A stretch of 64,000 bases of DNA from Phaeobacter sp. CECT 5382 (GCF_001457775.1 NZ_CYSG01000013.1:38616-102615); one strand, 5' to 3'. Positions 33,185 to 41,751 are shown, numbered from the stretch's first letter. Translations and numbers: made by a program. Notes: generated from the sequence alone by a model not told the origin.

Positions 33185-33661
33185 ATGAATACAGATTTTT
33201 CCCCTGAGGATCGCAAGGCTTGGATGAGCCTGCTGGCTCAGGCAGATGAAACCCAGCTTGCGGCGCTATGGCGCGACTTTGCCGATGTGGATGCTGCCGA
33301 CACTGCGCGTGATCCCGGCTTCGACTGGCTGCGCCCACCAGAGGCAGGCGGCGTCATGGTGCGTGGTCGCATGGGCGCGGTTGGTGCGCCCTTCAACCTG
33401 GGCGAGATGACAGTGACTCGCTGCGCGCTGACGCTGCGTGATGGCACTGTCGGTCATGGCTATGTACAGGGCCGCTCCAAGCCCAAGGCAGAAATCGCGG
33501 CAAAGATTGACGCGCTGATGCAAACCGATGTGGCTGCTGATCTGCGTGCTGCCGTACTGGTGCCGCTACAGGCCAAAGGTCAGGCCCGCAAAGAGGCGCG
33601 TGCCGCCAAGGCCGCTGCCACCAAGGTGGAATTCTTTACCATGGTTCGGGGAGAAGACTGA
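33185..33661 (+). CDS. phnG: carbon-phosphorus lyase complex subunit PhnG
   Basis: This 158-residue subunit carries the PhnG segments RKAWMSLLAQADETQLAALW near the start, PPEAGGVMVRGRMGAVGAPFNLGEMTVTRCAL near 54-85, and GHGYVQGRSKPKAEIAA near 92-108. PhnG is part of the PhnGHIJ core complex, which with PhnI swaps adenine of ATP for phosphonate. It is the first gene of the plus-strand operon and overlaps phnH by 1 base (TGATG). Confidence 0.94.
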   Translation: MNTDFSPEDRKAWMSLLAQADETQLAALWRDFADVDAADTARDPGFDWLRPPEAGGVMVRGRMGAVGAPFNLGEMTVTRCALTLRDGTVGHGYVQGRSKPKAEIAAKIDALMQTDVAADLRAAVLVPLQAKGQARKEARAAKAAATKVEFFTMVRGED

Positions 33662-34257
33662 TGTCTGTCGAAAACAACACCAACAGTTTTGGCGGTGGGT
33701 TTGCGTCTCCGCCAATCGACGCCGCCCATGGGTTTCGCGCCGCGATGAATGCGATGGCGCGCCCCGGAACGATCCAGGCCATCACCGGTGCTGTGCCACC
33801 TGCCGGGATCTCGGCTGCGGCAGGAACCTTGTTGTTGACGCTGTGTGATCCTGAAACCGGCGTCTATCTGGCGCCGGATGCGGATAGCGTTGCACTGCGA
33901 GAGTGGCTCGCCTTTCATACAGGTGCGCCCATTGTGTCGGCGGATGCCGCCGATTTTGCACTGGGCAGCTGGGCGGCCCTGATGCCGCTGGATCAGTATC
34001 GCATCGGAACGGCGGAATATCCGGATCGTTCAACCACGTTGATTGTCGAGATGGCAGATTTTGGTACGGCGAATGCCAGCCTTAGCGGTCCCGGCATCAA
34101 AGATGTTGCAACACTGGCGCTGCCGGATGCTGCGGCCTGTCTCGCGGCCTGTCAGGGCAATGCCATGCTTTATCCGCTGGGCGTGGACTTCTTCTTTACT
34201 TCCGGGTCCGAGCTGGCAGCCCTGCCGCGTTCGACCAAGATTTCGGCAAAGGACTGA
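33661..34257 (+). CDS. phnH: carbon-phosphorus lyase complex subunit PhnH
   Basis: This 198-residue subunit has the PhnH start GGFASPPIDAAHGFRAAMNAMARPGTI, with LLLTLCDPETGVYL near 61 and the ending YPLGVDFFFTSGSELAALPRSTKI. PhnH is a structural part of the core complex. It lies between phnG and phnI, 4 bases before the phnI ATG. Confidence 0.94.
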   Translation: MSVENNTNSFGGGFASPPIDAAHGFRAAMNAMARPGTIQAITGAVPPAGISAAAGTLLLTLCDPETGVYLAPDADSVALREWLAFHTGAPIVSADAADFALGSWAALMPLDQYRIGTAEYPDRSTTLIVEMADFGTANASLSGPGIKDVATLALPDAAACLAACQGNAMLYPLGVDFFFTSGSELAALPRSTKISAKD

Positions 34258-34261
34258 CCGC

Positions 34262-35362
34262 ATGTATGTAGCTGTGAAGGGTGGCGAACGCGCCATCGAC
34301 AATGCCCATGCCTGGCTTGCCGAAGAACGCCGTGGCGATACCGGCATTGCGGAGCTCAGCCTTGACCAGATCCGCGACCAGATGAGCCTGGCGGTGAACC
34401 GGGTGATGGCCGAGGGGTCATTGTATGATCCCGATCTGGCAGCGCTGGCAATCAAGCAGTCGCGCGGTGATCTGATCGAGGCGGTGTTTCTGATCCGCGC
34501 CTACCGGACCACCTTGCCGCGTTTTGGCTATAGCGAGGCGGTGGATACCGGCGCGATGGCCTGTGACCGACGCATCTCTGCCACCTTTAAGGATGCACCG
34601 GGTGGGCAGGTTTTGGGGCCAACTTTTGACTACACCCACCGGTTGCTGGATTTCAAACTGGCCGCCGATGGCGAGGTGCCTGAAGCACCGACTAATGCGC
34701 CCCGTATGGAGACTACGCCGCATATCACCGAATTTCTGCAGGGCGAGGATATCATTGAACGCGAGCCAAGCTCGGACGTGACACCGGGCGATCTGACCCG
34801 CGAACCGATGAGTTTTCCAGCAGGTCGGGCGGTACGCTTGCAGTCGCTGGCGCGCGGCGACGAGGGGTTTATCCTCGGCATGGCCTATTCCACCCAGCGC
34901 GGCTATGCCCGCAACCACGCCTTTGTCGGCGAGCTGCGCATCGGCAAGGTGCCGGTGAAAATGGAGATCCCCGAGCTGGGCTTTGCCATCGAGATTGGCG
35001 AGGTGGAGCTGACCGAATGCGAAACGGTGAACCAGTTCAAGGGCTCCAAAACCGTGCCACCACAGTTCACCCGCGGCTACGGTCTGGTCTTTGGCCAGTC
35101 AGAGCGCAAGTCCATCGCCATGGCGCTGGTAGACCGCGCCCTGCGCTGGGAGGAGCTGGGTGAAGACAACCTTGGGGCCGCCGCACAGGACGAAGAATTC
35201 GTGCTCAGCCATTCCGACAATATTCAGGCGACAGGCTTTCTGGAGCACATCAAGCTGCCGCATTACGTCGATTTTCAATCCGAACTGGAACTGGTGCGTA
35301 AGCTGCGCCGTGAGGCGCAGGAACTGGCGGATGAAATGGCCGCACGGGAGGCAGCGGAATGA
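34262..35362 (+). CDS. phnI: carbon-phosphorus lyase complex subunit PhnI
   Basis: With the ATG at 34262 the protein has 366 residues, the usual PhnI size. It starts MYVAVKGGERAIDNAHAWLAEERRG, and includes SRGDLIEAVFLIRAYRTTLPRFGYSE, the acidic HITEFLQGEDIIEREP segment and SHSDNIQATGFLEHIKLPHYVDFQSELELVR. PhnI is the nucleosidase-like subunit that puts phosphonate on C1 of ribose. A 240-base gap with an antisense microprotein gene separates it from phnJ. Confidence 0.95.
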   Translation: MYVAVKGGERAIDNAHAWLAEERRGDTGIAELSLDQIRDQMSLAVNRVMAEGSLYDPDLAALAIKQSRGDLIEAVFLIRAYRTTLPRFGYSEAVDTGAMACDRRISATFKDAPGGQVLGPTFDYTHRLLDFKLAADGEVPEAPTNAPRMETTPHITEFLQGEDIIEREPSSDVTPGDLTREPMSFPAGRAVRLQSLARGDEGFILGMAYSTQRGYARNHAFVGELRIGKVPVKMEIPELGFAIEIGEVELTECETVNQFKGSKTVPPQFTRGYGLVFGQSERKSIAMALVDRALRWEELGEDNLGAAAQDEEFVLSHSDNIQATGFLEHIKLPHYVDFQSELELVRKLRREAQELADEMAAREAAE

Positions 35363-35373
35363 TGTCAGAAATC

Positions 35374-35556
35374 TCAGTCATCAGTTGTCCCATCACCGTC
35401 GACGGATACATCGTCAATACCATGGGTAAAAGTGGAGCGGCTGCGCCCGCGTTTTGCCCGGCTTTTGGGCAGGAACAGGGCGATCAGGACTGTAGAAATC
35501 ACCAGCACCACGATGAGCACGCCCAGAATGCTGCCCAGAACCTCATCAAAACTCAT
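35374..35556 (-). CDS. antisense 60-residue single-pass membrane microprotein inside the phn operon
   Basis: Between phnI and phnJ the minus strand encodes 60 residues: a short start (MSFDEVLGS), a strong transmembrane helix at about 10-30 (ILGVLIVVLVISTVLIALFL), a basic stretch (PKSRAKRGRSRS), then an acidic tail ending DGDGTTDD. On the minus strand AAAGGAG lies about 9 bases before the ATG, a near-ideal ribosome binding site. It fills a gap that is unusually wide for this operon. No family is recognised. The layout (helix, positive-inside stretch, polar tail) favours a real protein over a chance frame. Confidence 0.65.
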   Translation of the reverse strand: MSFDEVLGSILGVLIVVLVISTVLIALFLPKSRAKRGRSRSTFTHGIDDVSVDGDGTTDD

Positions 35557-35602
35557 ATCTCAAATCTCCTTTGGATCCCCACACCGGGGGAAAGGATCCA
35601 CC

Positions 35603-36469
35603 ATGGATGACTACAACTTTGCCTATCTGGACGAACAAACCAAGCGGATGATCCGCCGCGCTATCCTGAAAGGCCTCGCCGTGCCCGGTTATCAGGTGCC
35701 CTTTGCCAGCCGCGAGATGCCGATGCCCTATGGCTGGGGCACTGGCGGTGTGCAGGTCTCTGCCGCGACGCTGACACCAAAGGATACGCTTAAGGTGATC
35801 GATCAGGGCGCGGATGATACCACCAATGCGGTCTCGATCCGCAAATTCTTTGAGCGTACTGCCGGGGTCGCCACCACGGAAGAAACCACAAAAGCGAGCA
35901 TCATTCAGACCCGCCACCGTATCCCCGAGGCGGATCTGACCGAAGATCAGATCCTGGTCTATCAGGTGCCAATCCCGGAACCCCTGCGCTTTCTGGAGCC
36001 GCGCGAGACAGAAACCCGCAAGATGCACAGCCTTGAGGAATACGGCCTCATGCATGTGAAGCTTTATGAGGATATCAGCCAGCACGGCGATATCGCCACT
36101 TCCTATGCCTATCCGGTCAAGGTGGAAGATCGCTATGTGATGGATCCCTCGCCGATCCCCAAGTTCGATAATCCCAAGCTCGAGATGGCAGCGATCCAGC
36201 TGTTTGGTGCGGGCCGCGAGCAGCGCATTTATGCGGTGCCGCCCTACACCAAAGTCGTCAGCCTCGATTTTGAAGACTACCCGTTCGAGGCCAGCAAGGC
36301 AGATCATCCCTGCGATCTGTGCGGTTCTGAGCACAGCTATCTCGACGAGGTGATCCTGGATGATGCGGGCAACCGGATGTTTGTCTGCTCTGACACCGAC
36401 TATTGCCGCTCACGGCGGGCCGAGGGCCATGTGGGCCGGTTAGGCGACAGCGAAGGGGAGGCCGCGTGA
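35603..36469 (+). CDS. phnJ: alpha-D-ribose 1-methylphosphonate 5-phosphate C-P lyase
   Basis: With the ATG at 35603 the protein has 288 residues. It is the radical SAM subunit that breaks the C-P bond. Its four conserved Cys are at 237, 240, 262 and 268 (CDLC, VCSDTDYC), the same spacing as E. coli Cys241, 244, 266 and 272: three hold the 4Fe-4S cluster and one forms the thiyl radical. GGGGAAAGGA lies just upstream. The stop overlaps the phnK start. Confidence 0.96.
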   Translation: MDDYNFAYLDEQTKRMIRRAILKGLAVPGYQVPFASREMPMPYGWGTGGVQVSAATLTPKDTLKVIDQGADDTTNAVSIRKFFERTAGVATTEETTKASIIQTRHRIPEADLTEDQILVYQVPIPEPLRFLEPRETETRKMHSLEEYGLMHVKLYEDISQHGDIATSYAYPVKVEDRYVMDPSPIPKFDNPKLEMAAIQLFGAGREQRIYAVPPYTKVVSLDFEDYPFEASKADHPCDLCGSEHSYLDEVILDDAGNRMFVCSDTDYCRSRRAEGHVGRLGDSEGEAA

Positions 36470-37266
36470 TGGGGGCTCAAGTGAAAGAACAGGATATGAC
36501 ACCGCTGTTGCAGGTGAATGCTCTGACAAAAATGTATGGGCCCCGGATCGGCTGCAAGGATGTCAGCTTTGATCTGTACCCCGGTGAGGTCATGGGCATT
36601 GTCGGTGAAAGCGGCTCTGGTAAGTCAACGCTGCTGAATGCCATGGCGGGGCACCACGCGCCGGATCAAGGCGAAGTGGTGTTTGACACCCGCGTCGACG
36701 GGCCAGTGGATACCCTGAAGATGTCCGAACCCGAACGCCGCATGCTGGGGCGCACCGACTGGGCCTTTGTCCACCAACACGCGCGTGACGGGCTGCGCAT
36801 GTCGGTCTCGGCTGGCGGCAATATCGGCGAGCGGTTGATGGCCGTCGGCGGGCGTCACTATGGCGAGATCCGCACCCAGGCTGCCGACTGGCTGGGTCGG
36901 GTCGAGATCAGCGACAGCCGTATTGATGACCGTCCTTCGGCTTTTTCAGGCGGCATGCAGCAGCGGTTGCAGATTGCCCGCAATCTGGTCACCGGGCCGC
37001 GGTTGGTGTTCATGGATGAACCCACCGGCGGGCTGGATGTGTCTGTGCAGGCGCGGCTGCTGGATCTGTTGCGCAGTTTGGTGCGCGAAATGGGCCTCAG
37101 CGCCATAATTGTGACCCACGATCTGGCGGTGGTGCGGCTACTGGCGGACCGGCTGATGGTGATGAAAGACGGCCATGTCGTCGAAAGCGGTTTGACCGAT
37201 CAGGTGCTGGATGACCCACAACATGCCTATACGCAGCTTCTGGTTTCCTCTGTGCTGCAGGTCTGA
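36469..37266 (+). CDS. phnK: phosphonate C-P lyase system ATP-binding protein PhnK
   Basis: This 265-residue ABC-type ATPase (256 if the ATG at 36496 is used) has Walker A GESGSGKST near residue 46, the signature FSGGMQQRLQIARNL near 161, and Walker B LVFMDEPTGGLD near 178. PhnK binds the PhnGHIJ core and is needed for turnover rather than for transport. It overlaps phnJ by 1 base, and phnL starts 3 bases after its stop. Confidence 0.94.
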   Translation: MGAQVKEQDMTPLLQVNALTKMYGPRIGCKDVSFDLYPGEVMGIVGESGSGKSTLLNAMAGHHAPDQGEVVFDTRVDGPVDTLKMSEPERRMLGRTDWAFVHQHARDGLRMSVSAGGNIGERLMAVGGRHYGEIRTQAADWLGRVEISDSRIDDRPSAFSGGMQQRLQIARNLVTGPRLVFMDEPTGGLDVSVQARLLDLLRSLVREMGLSAIIVTHDLAVVRLLADRLMVMKDGHVVESGLTDQVLDDPQHAYTQLLVSSVLQV

Positions 37267-37269
37267 AGG

Positions 37270-37962
37270 ATGAAGACGATGATTGAACTTGAAAACGTGA
37301 GCAAGAGCTTCACCCTGCACAATCAGGGCAGTGCGGTGATCCCAGTGATGGAACGCGTCAATCTGCAGGTTTCGGCGGGTGAATGTGTCGGACTGGTGGG
37401 CGCCTCAGGCGCGGGGAAATCGACCCTGATGCGGCTGATTTATGGCAATTATCTTGCGGCCTCGGGGCGGGTCATGGTGGGCGATCTGGATGTCGCACAG
37501 GCCGAGCCACGCCAGATCATTGCGCTGCGCCGCGAAACACTGGGATACGTCAGCCAGTTTTTGCGGGTGGTGCCGCGTGTCGCTGCATTGGATGTGGTGG
37601 CTGAGCCGCTGCTGGCCGTTGGCACGCCGCAAAACAAGGCGCGCGACAAAGCTGCTAGCTTGTTGGCCGAACTGAACATCCCTGAACGGCTCTGGTCGCT
37701 CAGCCCGACGACCTTTTCCGGCGGAGAGCAACAGCGGGTGAATATCGCGCGTGGTTTTGCCTATGACTACCCCGCGCTGCTACTGGATGAACCCACTGCC
37801 AGCCTGGATGCCAAGAACCGCGCCACAGTGTTACGCCTGATCGAAGGCGCCAAGGCGCGTGGAGCGGCCATCATCGGCATTTTCCATGACGAGGCTGCCC
37901 GCGATCAGGTCTGCGACAGCTTTATTGATGTCTCTGCCTTTTCCCCAAAGGTGGCTGCATGA
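37270..37962 (+). CDS. phnL: phosphonate C-P lyase system protein PhnL
   Basis: This 230-residue ABC-type ATPase has Walker A GASGAGKST near residue 44, the signature FSGGEQQRVNIARGF near 152-166, and Walker B ALLLDEPTASLD near 171. PhnL pairs with PhnK on the C-P lyase core. GAAGGATGAAG at the start gives a close ribosome binding site. It overlaps phnN by 4 bases. Confidence 0.94.
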   Translation: MKTMIELENVSKSFTLHNQGSAVIPVMERVNLQVSAGECVGLVGASGAGKSTLMRLIYGNYLAASGRVMVGDLDVAQAEPRQIIALRRETLGYVSQFLRVVPRVAALDVVAEPLLAVGTPQNKARDKAASLLAELNIPERLWSLSPTTFSGGEQQRVNIARGFAYDYPALLLDEPTASLDAKNRATVLRLIEGAKARGAAIIGIFHDEAARDQVCDSFIDVSAFSPKVAA

Positions 37963-38531
37963 CACTCCAAAGCCAAAAGGGGCCGGTCATCGCCGTTGTC
38001 GGCCCCTCGGGCGTGGGCAAGGATAGTCTGATGGAGGCACTGGTGCGTGCGGACAAAAATCTGCATCTGATGCGCCGCGTGATCACCCGTGCCCCCGAGG
38101 CCGGTGGTGAAGACTACGACGCCGTCTGCGAGGCCGAATTTGCGGATATGGCGGTATCAGGTCATTTTGCCCTGCATTGGTCTGCGCATGGGCTGCACTA
38201 TGGCATTCCACGTCAGATCGAAGATCTGCGTCAGAATGGGCGGGGCGTTCTCGTCAACCTCTCACGGGCGGTTCTGTTGCAGGCACAGGAGAGTTTTGAC
38301 GATTTTGTCGTGCTTTCGGTCACAGCTCGGCCAGAGGTTCTGGCCGATCGGCTGACCAAGCGCGGGCGCGAAGACAGCGCCGAGGTTCAGCGTCGCCTTG
38401 CCCGCGCATCGCAGCCCCTGCCTGCGGGGCTCCGTCGCTTGTACCAGATTGATAACAGTGCGGCTCTGGCTGATGCTGTGACCTCTGCCAGAGCCGTCAT
38501 CTACGCGGCGCCATCACCTGTGAGGGCATAA
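37959..38531 (+). CDS. phnN: ribose 1,5-bisphosphokinase PhnN
   Basis: This 190-residue kinase makes PRPP from ribose 1,5-bisphosphate, the exit step of the C-P lyase pathway. The P-loop is VVGPSGVGKDSL near residues 13-24, and the guanylate-kinase-like lid ADRLTKRGREDSAEVQRRLARA lies near 127-148. Its last 31 bases overlap the 3' end of the convergent DUF1045 gene. Confidence 0.93.
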   Translation: MTLQSQKGPVIAVVGPSGVGKDSLMEALVRADKNLHLMRRVITRAPEAGGEDYDAVCEAEFADMAVSGHFALHWSAHGLHYGIPRQIEDLRQNGRGVLVNLSRAVLLQAQESFDDFVVLSVTARPEVLADRLTKRGREDSAEVQRRLARASQPLPAGLRRLYQIDNSAALADAVTSARAVIYAAPSPVRA

Positions 38532-39211
38532 CGTTGGATCATGTGAAACCTCCCACCGCTGTCTTCCCCGACCAGCGCCAGATCCCGGATCTCAAACGGG
38601 GAGGGCAACAGCGGGATGAGGTGCTCTGTGAGGGCGGCCTCGACAGCTGGAAGAGAGGCTTTTGGCAGTTTGCCGGTAAGGGTTACGTGAAAGCGAAACT
38701 GATCCAGCACATAGGGGTAGCCCCAGGCGGTAAGGTTTGCCTCCTGCGCGGGGCTCAGGCCAGCCGCGCGCCGTTTGGCAAGCTCTGCCTCAGGAACGGG
38801 TGCACGAAGGGCGTCCAGATCGCGGACACAGGCGGTAGCCAATGCGTTGAGCGCGGCTTCATCACCGGTGACGCGCAGGGCCAGAAAACGCCCCAAACGC
38901 GCCAAATGCAGACCCTCCAGCGTGACCGGCGCCTGTCGCGCCGCAAGATCAGCGCAGGCCAGCCGCAGGGCTTCAAGGTTTTGTCCATCTGCAAGACGCA
39001 TCGGCGGCTTCATCGTCGCATGCAGCCCGTATTTGCGCGGCACTTGGGTGACCGCGGCAAGATCAAGACCGGTAATGTTGAGACCAGGAATCTCGGGCTG
39101 CGTCGCGGGCGTTCCGCTCTCCATGTCCCATCCCAGCCAACTGGTTGCGAATTTCCCCCAGGCCGCCTCGGTCGGGGGAGCAAAATAGATCGCGTATCGC
39201 GTGAATGTCAC
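38501..39211 (-). CDS. DUF1045 phosphonate-operon protein, 2H phosphoesterase type
   Basis: This 236-residue protein carries two HxT motifs about 110 residues apart: YGLHATMKPP (His64, Thr66) and FRFHVTLTG (His175, Thr177). This is the hallmark of the 2H phosphoesterase superfamily, which opens cyclic phosphates. DUF1045 proteins are known from phn loci, but their reaction is unproven as far as I know. No phnP is present here, and PhnP normally opens phosphoribosyl 1,2-cyclic phosphate, so replacement of PhnP is a reasonable inference. It lies opposite to phnN and phnM. Confidence 0.88.
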   Translation of the reverse strand: MTFTRYAIYFAPPTEAAWGKFATSWLGWDMESGTPATQPEIPGLNITGLDLAAVTQVPRKYGLHATMKPPMRLADGQNLEALRLACADLAARQAPVTLEGLHLARLGRFLALRVTGDEAALNALATACVRDLDALRAPVPEAELAKRRAAGLSPAQEANLTAWGYPYVLDQFRFHVTLTGKLPKASLPAVEAALTEHLIPLLPSPFEIRDLALVGEDSGGRFHMIQRYALTGDGAA

Positions 39212-39263
39212 ATTGGCCTCCTATACGTGGCCGTTCCTATATCTCGAAAGTTGTGAAGTTCAG

Positions 39264-40406
39264 ATGACAGATGAATTGATCCTTGCCAATGCCACTTTGG
39301 TGCTGCCCGATGAAACCCTGCGCGGAAGCGTGAAACTCTCTGGTGGCGAGATCACCGACGTGTCCACCGGGACATCGGTGCCCACGGGCGCGCTTGATTG
39401 CGAAGGTGACTATATCAGCCCGGGCATGGTTGAGCTGCACACCGATAACCTTGAACGTCATATTCAGCCGCGCCCCGGCGTTGACTGGCCCCATGCGGCG
39501 GCGATTATGGCCCATGATGCGGAACTCGCCGGCACCGGGATCACCACGGTGTTTGACGCCATGCGGGTCGGGTCAGTCAGTCGCAAGGAAAGCCGCTATG
39601 GTTCCTACGCACGCGAGCTGGCATCTGAAATGCTGGAGCTGCGGGCGGCGGATGCCCTGAAGATTTCCCATTTCCTGCACCTGCGGGCCGAGGTCTGTTC
39701 AGATACTCTGGTCGAAGAAATCTCGGCCTTTGGTGAGGCGGATCGCGTTGGCCTTGTCTCGCTGATGGACCACACGCCAGGGCAGCGCCAGTTTCGCGAT
39801 ATCTCCAAACTCGAAGCCTATGTGAAAGGCAAACATGGCTTTGATGAAGCGGCTTTTCAGGAGCATATCGCCCATCTGAAAACCCTGCGCGATACCTATG
39901 GTGATCTGCACGAGGTTGAGGCGGTCAAGGCCGCCCGCCGTTTTGGCGCAGTCCTGGCCAGCCATGATGACACGACTGCCGATCAGGTGGTGACATCGGC
40001 GGCGCACGGGATCCACCTGGCGGAATTTCCTACAACGGTAGAGGCAGCGCGCGCCTGTCATGCCTATAATATCAAGGTTATGATGGGGGCTCCGAACCTG
40101 ATCCGAGGGGGATCACATTCCGGTAACGTAGCCGCGCGGGAGCTGGCAGAGCTGGAGCTTTTGGATATTGTCTCATCCGACTATGTGCCGGGCGCCTTGC
40201 TGATGTCCGCAGTGAAACTGGGCGAGATATGGGGCGACATGGCCCGTGGTTTGGGCACTGTGACCCATGCGCCAGCGGGTGCGGTGGAGTTGACGGATCG
40301 TGGCCGGATCGAGCCCGGCAAACGCGCTGATCTGATCCGTTTCAAACTGATCGATGGTACCCCAGCCTTGCGCGGCACCTGGGCGCGTGGTCAGAGGGTG
40401 GCCTGA
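39264..40406 (+). CDS. phnM: alpha-D-ribose 1-methylphosphonate 5-triphosphate diphosphatase
   Basis: With the ATG at 39264 the protein has 380 residues. It removes pyrophosphate from the ribose triphosphate phosphonate made by PhnGHI. Amidohydrolase features are seen: YISPGMVELHTDNLERHIQPRPG near 49-72 with metal-binding His residues, LMDHTPGQRQF near 166, ASHDDTT near 231, and SSDYVPGALLMSAV near 300. It follows phnN but is split from it by the opposite DUF1045 gene, so it needs its own promoter; the two starts are only 52 bases apart. Confidence 0.95.
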   Translation: MTDELILANATLVLPDETLRGSVKLSGGEITDVSTGTSVPTGALDCEGDYISPGMVELHTDNLERHIQPRPGVDWPHAAAIMAHDAELAGTGITTVFDAMRVGSVSRKESRYGSYARELASEMLELRAADALKISHFLHLRAEVCSDTLVEEISAFGEADRVGLVSLMDHTPGQRQFRDISKLEAYVKGKHGFDEAAFQEHIAHLKTLRDTYGDLHEVEAVKAARRFGAVLASHDDTTADQVVTSAAHGIHLAEFPTTVEAARACHAYNIKVMMGAPNLIRGGSHSGNVAARELAELELLDIVSSDYVPGALLMSAVKLGEIWGDMARGLGTVTHAPAGAVELTDRGRIEPGKRADLIRFKLIDGTPALRGTWARGQRVA

Positions 40407-40500
40407 GGTCAACTCTAGCCAATCCCCTGACTGTTTCTGCAAAGAAGCCCCCGCGCGATTTTGTTCGCTGCGGGTGGCGTTGTTTTATCTGTCTGCGAGA

Positions 40501-40977
40501 TCAGGCGCGGTAGAACATATAGCGGCCTTCGGGTATGCCGTCGGGGCCTTTTAGCTCTTCGAACCCGACCAGTGGTTGGCCCGACACGACGACGCCTCCC
40601 TCGGCCATCACGCTTGCGATCACCGGCGACATTGCGGCGGCTTCGGCCACGTCCTTGTCCTTGACACCATAGCCAAAATCATAATGCGCTAGGGCGATTT
40701 TATGGCCTTCGGCGGACAGCCGGTTGAGCATTGGCACCGCTTCGCCCTGCAAAAAATCTGCCTCGGGTGGCACACAGGAGGGATGGCACTGCAGAACGCG
40801 GTCGATGACCCAGACGCGGCGATCCGGCAGGATCTCGCGCAGGTGGTCATAGGTGCGGCCATTGCCGAGCCCCATATCGAGCACATCGCCTGCCGTCCCC
40901 GCGATTTGTTGGGCGGCCCAGTTCAACCCGTCACGCTGGGCTGTAAAACGGCGCAGCATGGAATCCAGTCGGCTCAT
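40501..40977 (-). CDS. small SAM-dependent methyltransferase (Methyltransf_17-like)
   Basis: This 158-residue protein carries the SAM-binding motif VLDMGLGNGRTYDHLRE near residues 31-47, then HPSCVPPEADFL near 64-75 and GGVVVSGQPL near 127. It shares this pattern, the Pro-Pro-Glu segment and the ending GRYMFYRA with the protein at 57482-57976, so they are paralogues. The gene begins right after the deacetylase stop and ends the seven-gene glycosyltransferase operon. The methyl acceptor is unknown. Confidence 0.8.
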   Translation of the reverse strand: MSRLDSMLRRFTAQRDGLNWAAQQIAGTAGDVLDMGLGNGRTYDHLREILPDRRVWVIDRVLQCHPSCVPPEADFLQGEAVPMLNRLSAEGHKIALAHYDFGYGVKDKDVAEAAAMSPVIASVMAEGGVVVSGQPLVGFEELKGPDGIPEGRYMFYRA

Positions 40978-41751
40978 TCAAATCTTCCTTGTATCAAATT
41001 TCCAGACCTGTCCCGGTCCCTGAATGAGACGCGCAACCAGCGCCTCTGTAAATTGCCAGATAGCAGGATCATGCACCAGATGGTGTGTCAGAATACCATA
41101 GGGTTCCGCATTGTTGGCGCGGCCCAATCGACGGTCACGCAGCTGGTCACTGACCTGCGCAATCAGCCGTGCAGGGGGCACGAGCGAGCGGCTGCCTTTC
41201 CAGTCTATCGGGTCGAGATGGGTGTTGATCTGCTCCAGCCCGGGTGCGGCCTTGGCCAATCTGCGCGGCGTGAAGGTCGAAAGCGCCGTATAGCCGACGC
41301 CTGCCATCCAGGGCAGAAGCGTTGGCGCGATGCGGTTCCAGGGTGGCACAAAGATCGGCAGCAGAGCATCGCCAAACAACACGGACAGGCTGGCGAGCCC
41401 CTGTTCGATCTCGGCCAGAGAATCTTCAACAGGGCGCTGGGCGGCGAATTCGCATTTCTTCTCACCTTCAGGGGCTTGGTTCTGATGCGCCCAGCCATGC
41501 ACCACAGGGATCAGTTCCGGGTGCTGTTGGACGTATTGCGCCAACGATAGAGTAGCCTCTTTGGGGATCACGGCCAGATGTACCGGCAGCCCGAGTTTGC
41601 GCGATAGGGCAGAGAGCTGGTCGAGCGCGCCAGTGGGGGCAATGGCATCATCGTCGCGCCACCAAAGCGGTAGCGTAAGGCCCGCATCCTGCCAGGCGGT
41701 CAGCTCAAGATCCAGCGAGGACCAGTCTATCTGCTGTGTGTCCTGGGTCAT
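40978..41751 (-). CDS. polysaccharide deacetylase family protein
   Basis: This 257-residue protein has NodB-like features: LPLWWRDDDA near residues 27-36, with the metal-binding Asp pair, and VVHGWAHQN near 83-91, with the His pair. FVPPWNRIAPTLLPWMAGVGYTALSTF near 133-159 matches the later substrate-site motif. No signal peptide is seen, so it probably acts on a cytoplasmic lipid- or nucleotide-linked sugar. It overlaps the upstream glycosyltransferase gene by 4 bases. Confidence 0.82.
   Translation of the reverse strand: MTQDTQQIDWSSLDLELTAWQDAGLTLPLWWRDDDAIAPTGALDQLSALSRKLGLPVHLAVIPKEATLSLAQYVQQHPELIPVVHGWAHQNQAPEGEKKCEFAAQRPVEDSLAEIEQGLASLSVLFGDALLPIFVPPWNRIAPTLLPWMAGVGYTALSTFTPRRLAKAAPGLEQINTHLDPIDWKGSRSLVPPARLIAQVSDQLRDRRLGRANNAEPYGILTHHLVHDPAIWQFTEALVARLIQGPGQVWKFDTRKI

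Noticed and set aside
35359..35610. An 83-codon plus-strand frame in the phnI-phnJ gap
   Set aside because: It overlaps the phnI stop and the phnJ start, shows no ordered hydrophobic pattern, and the minus-strand microprotein has far better start signals.
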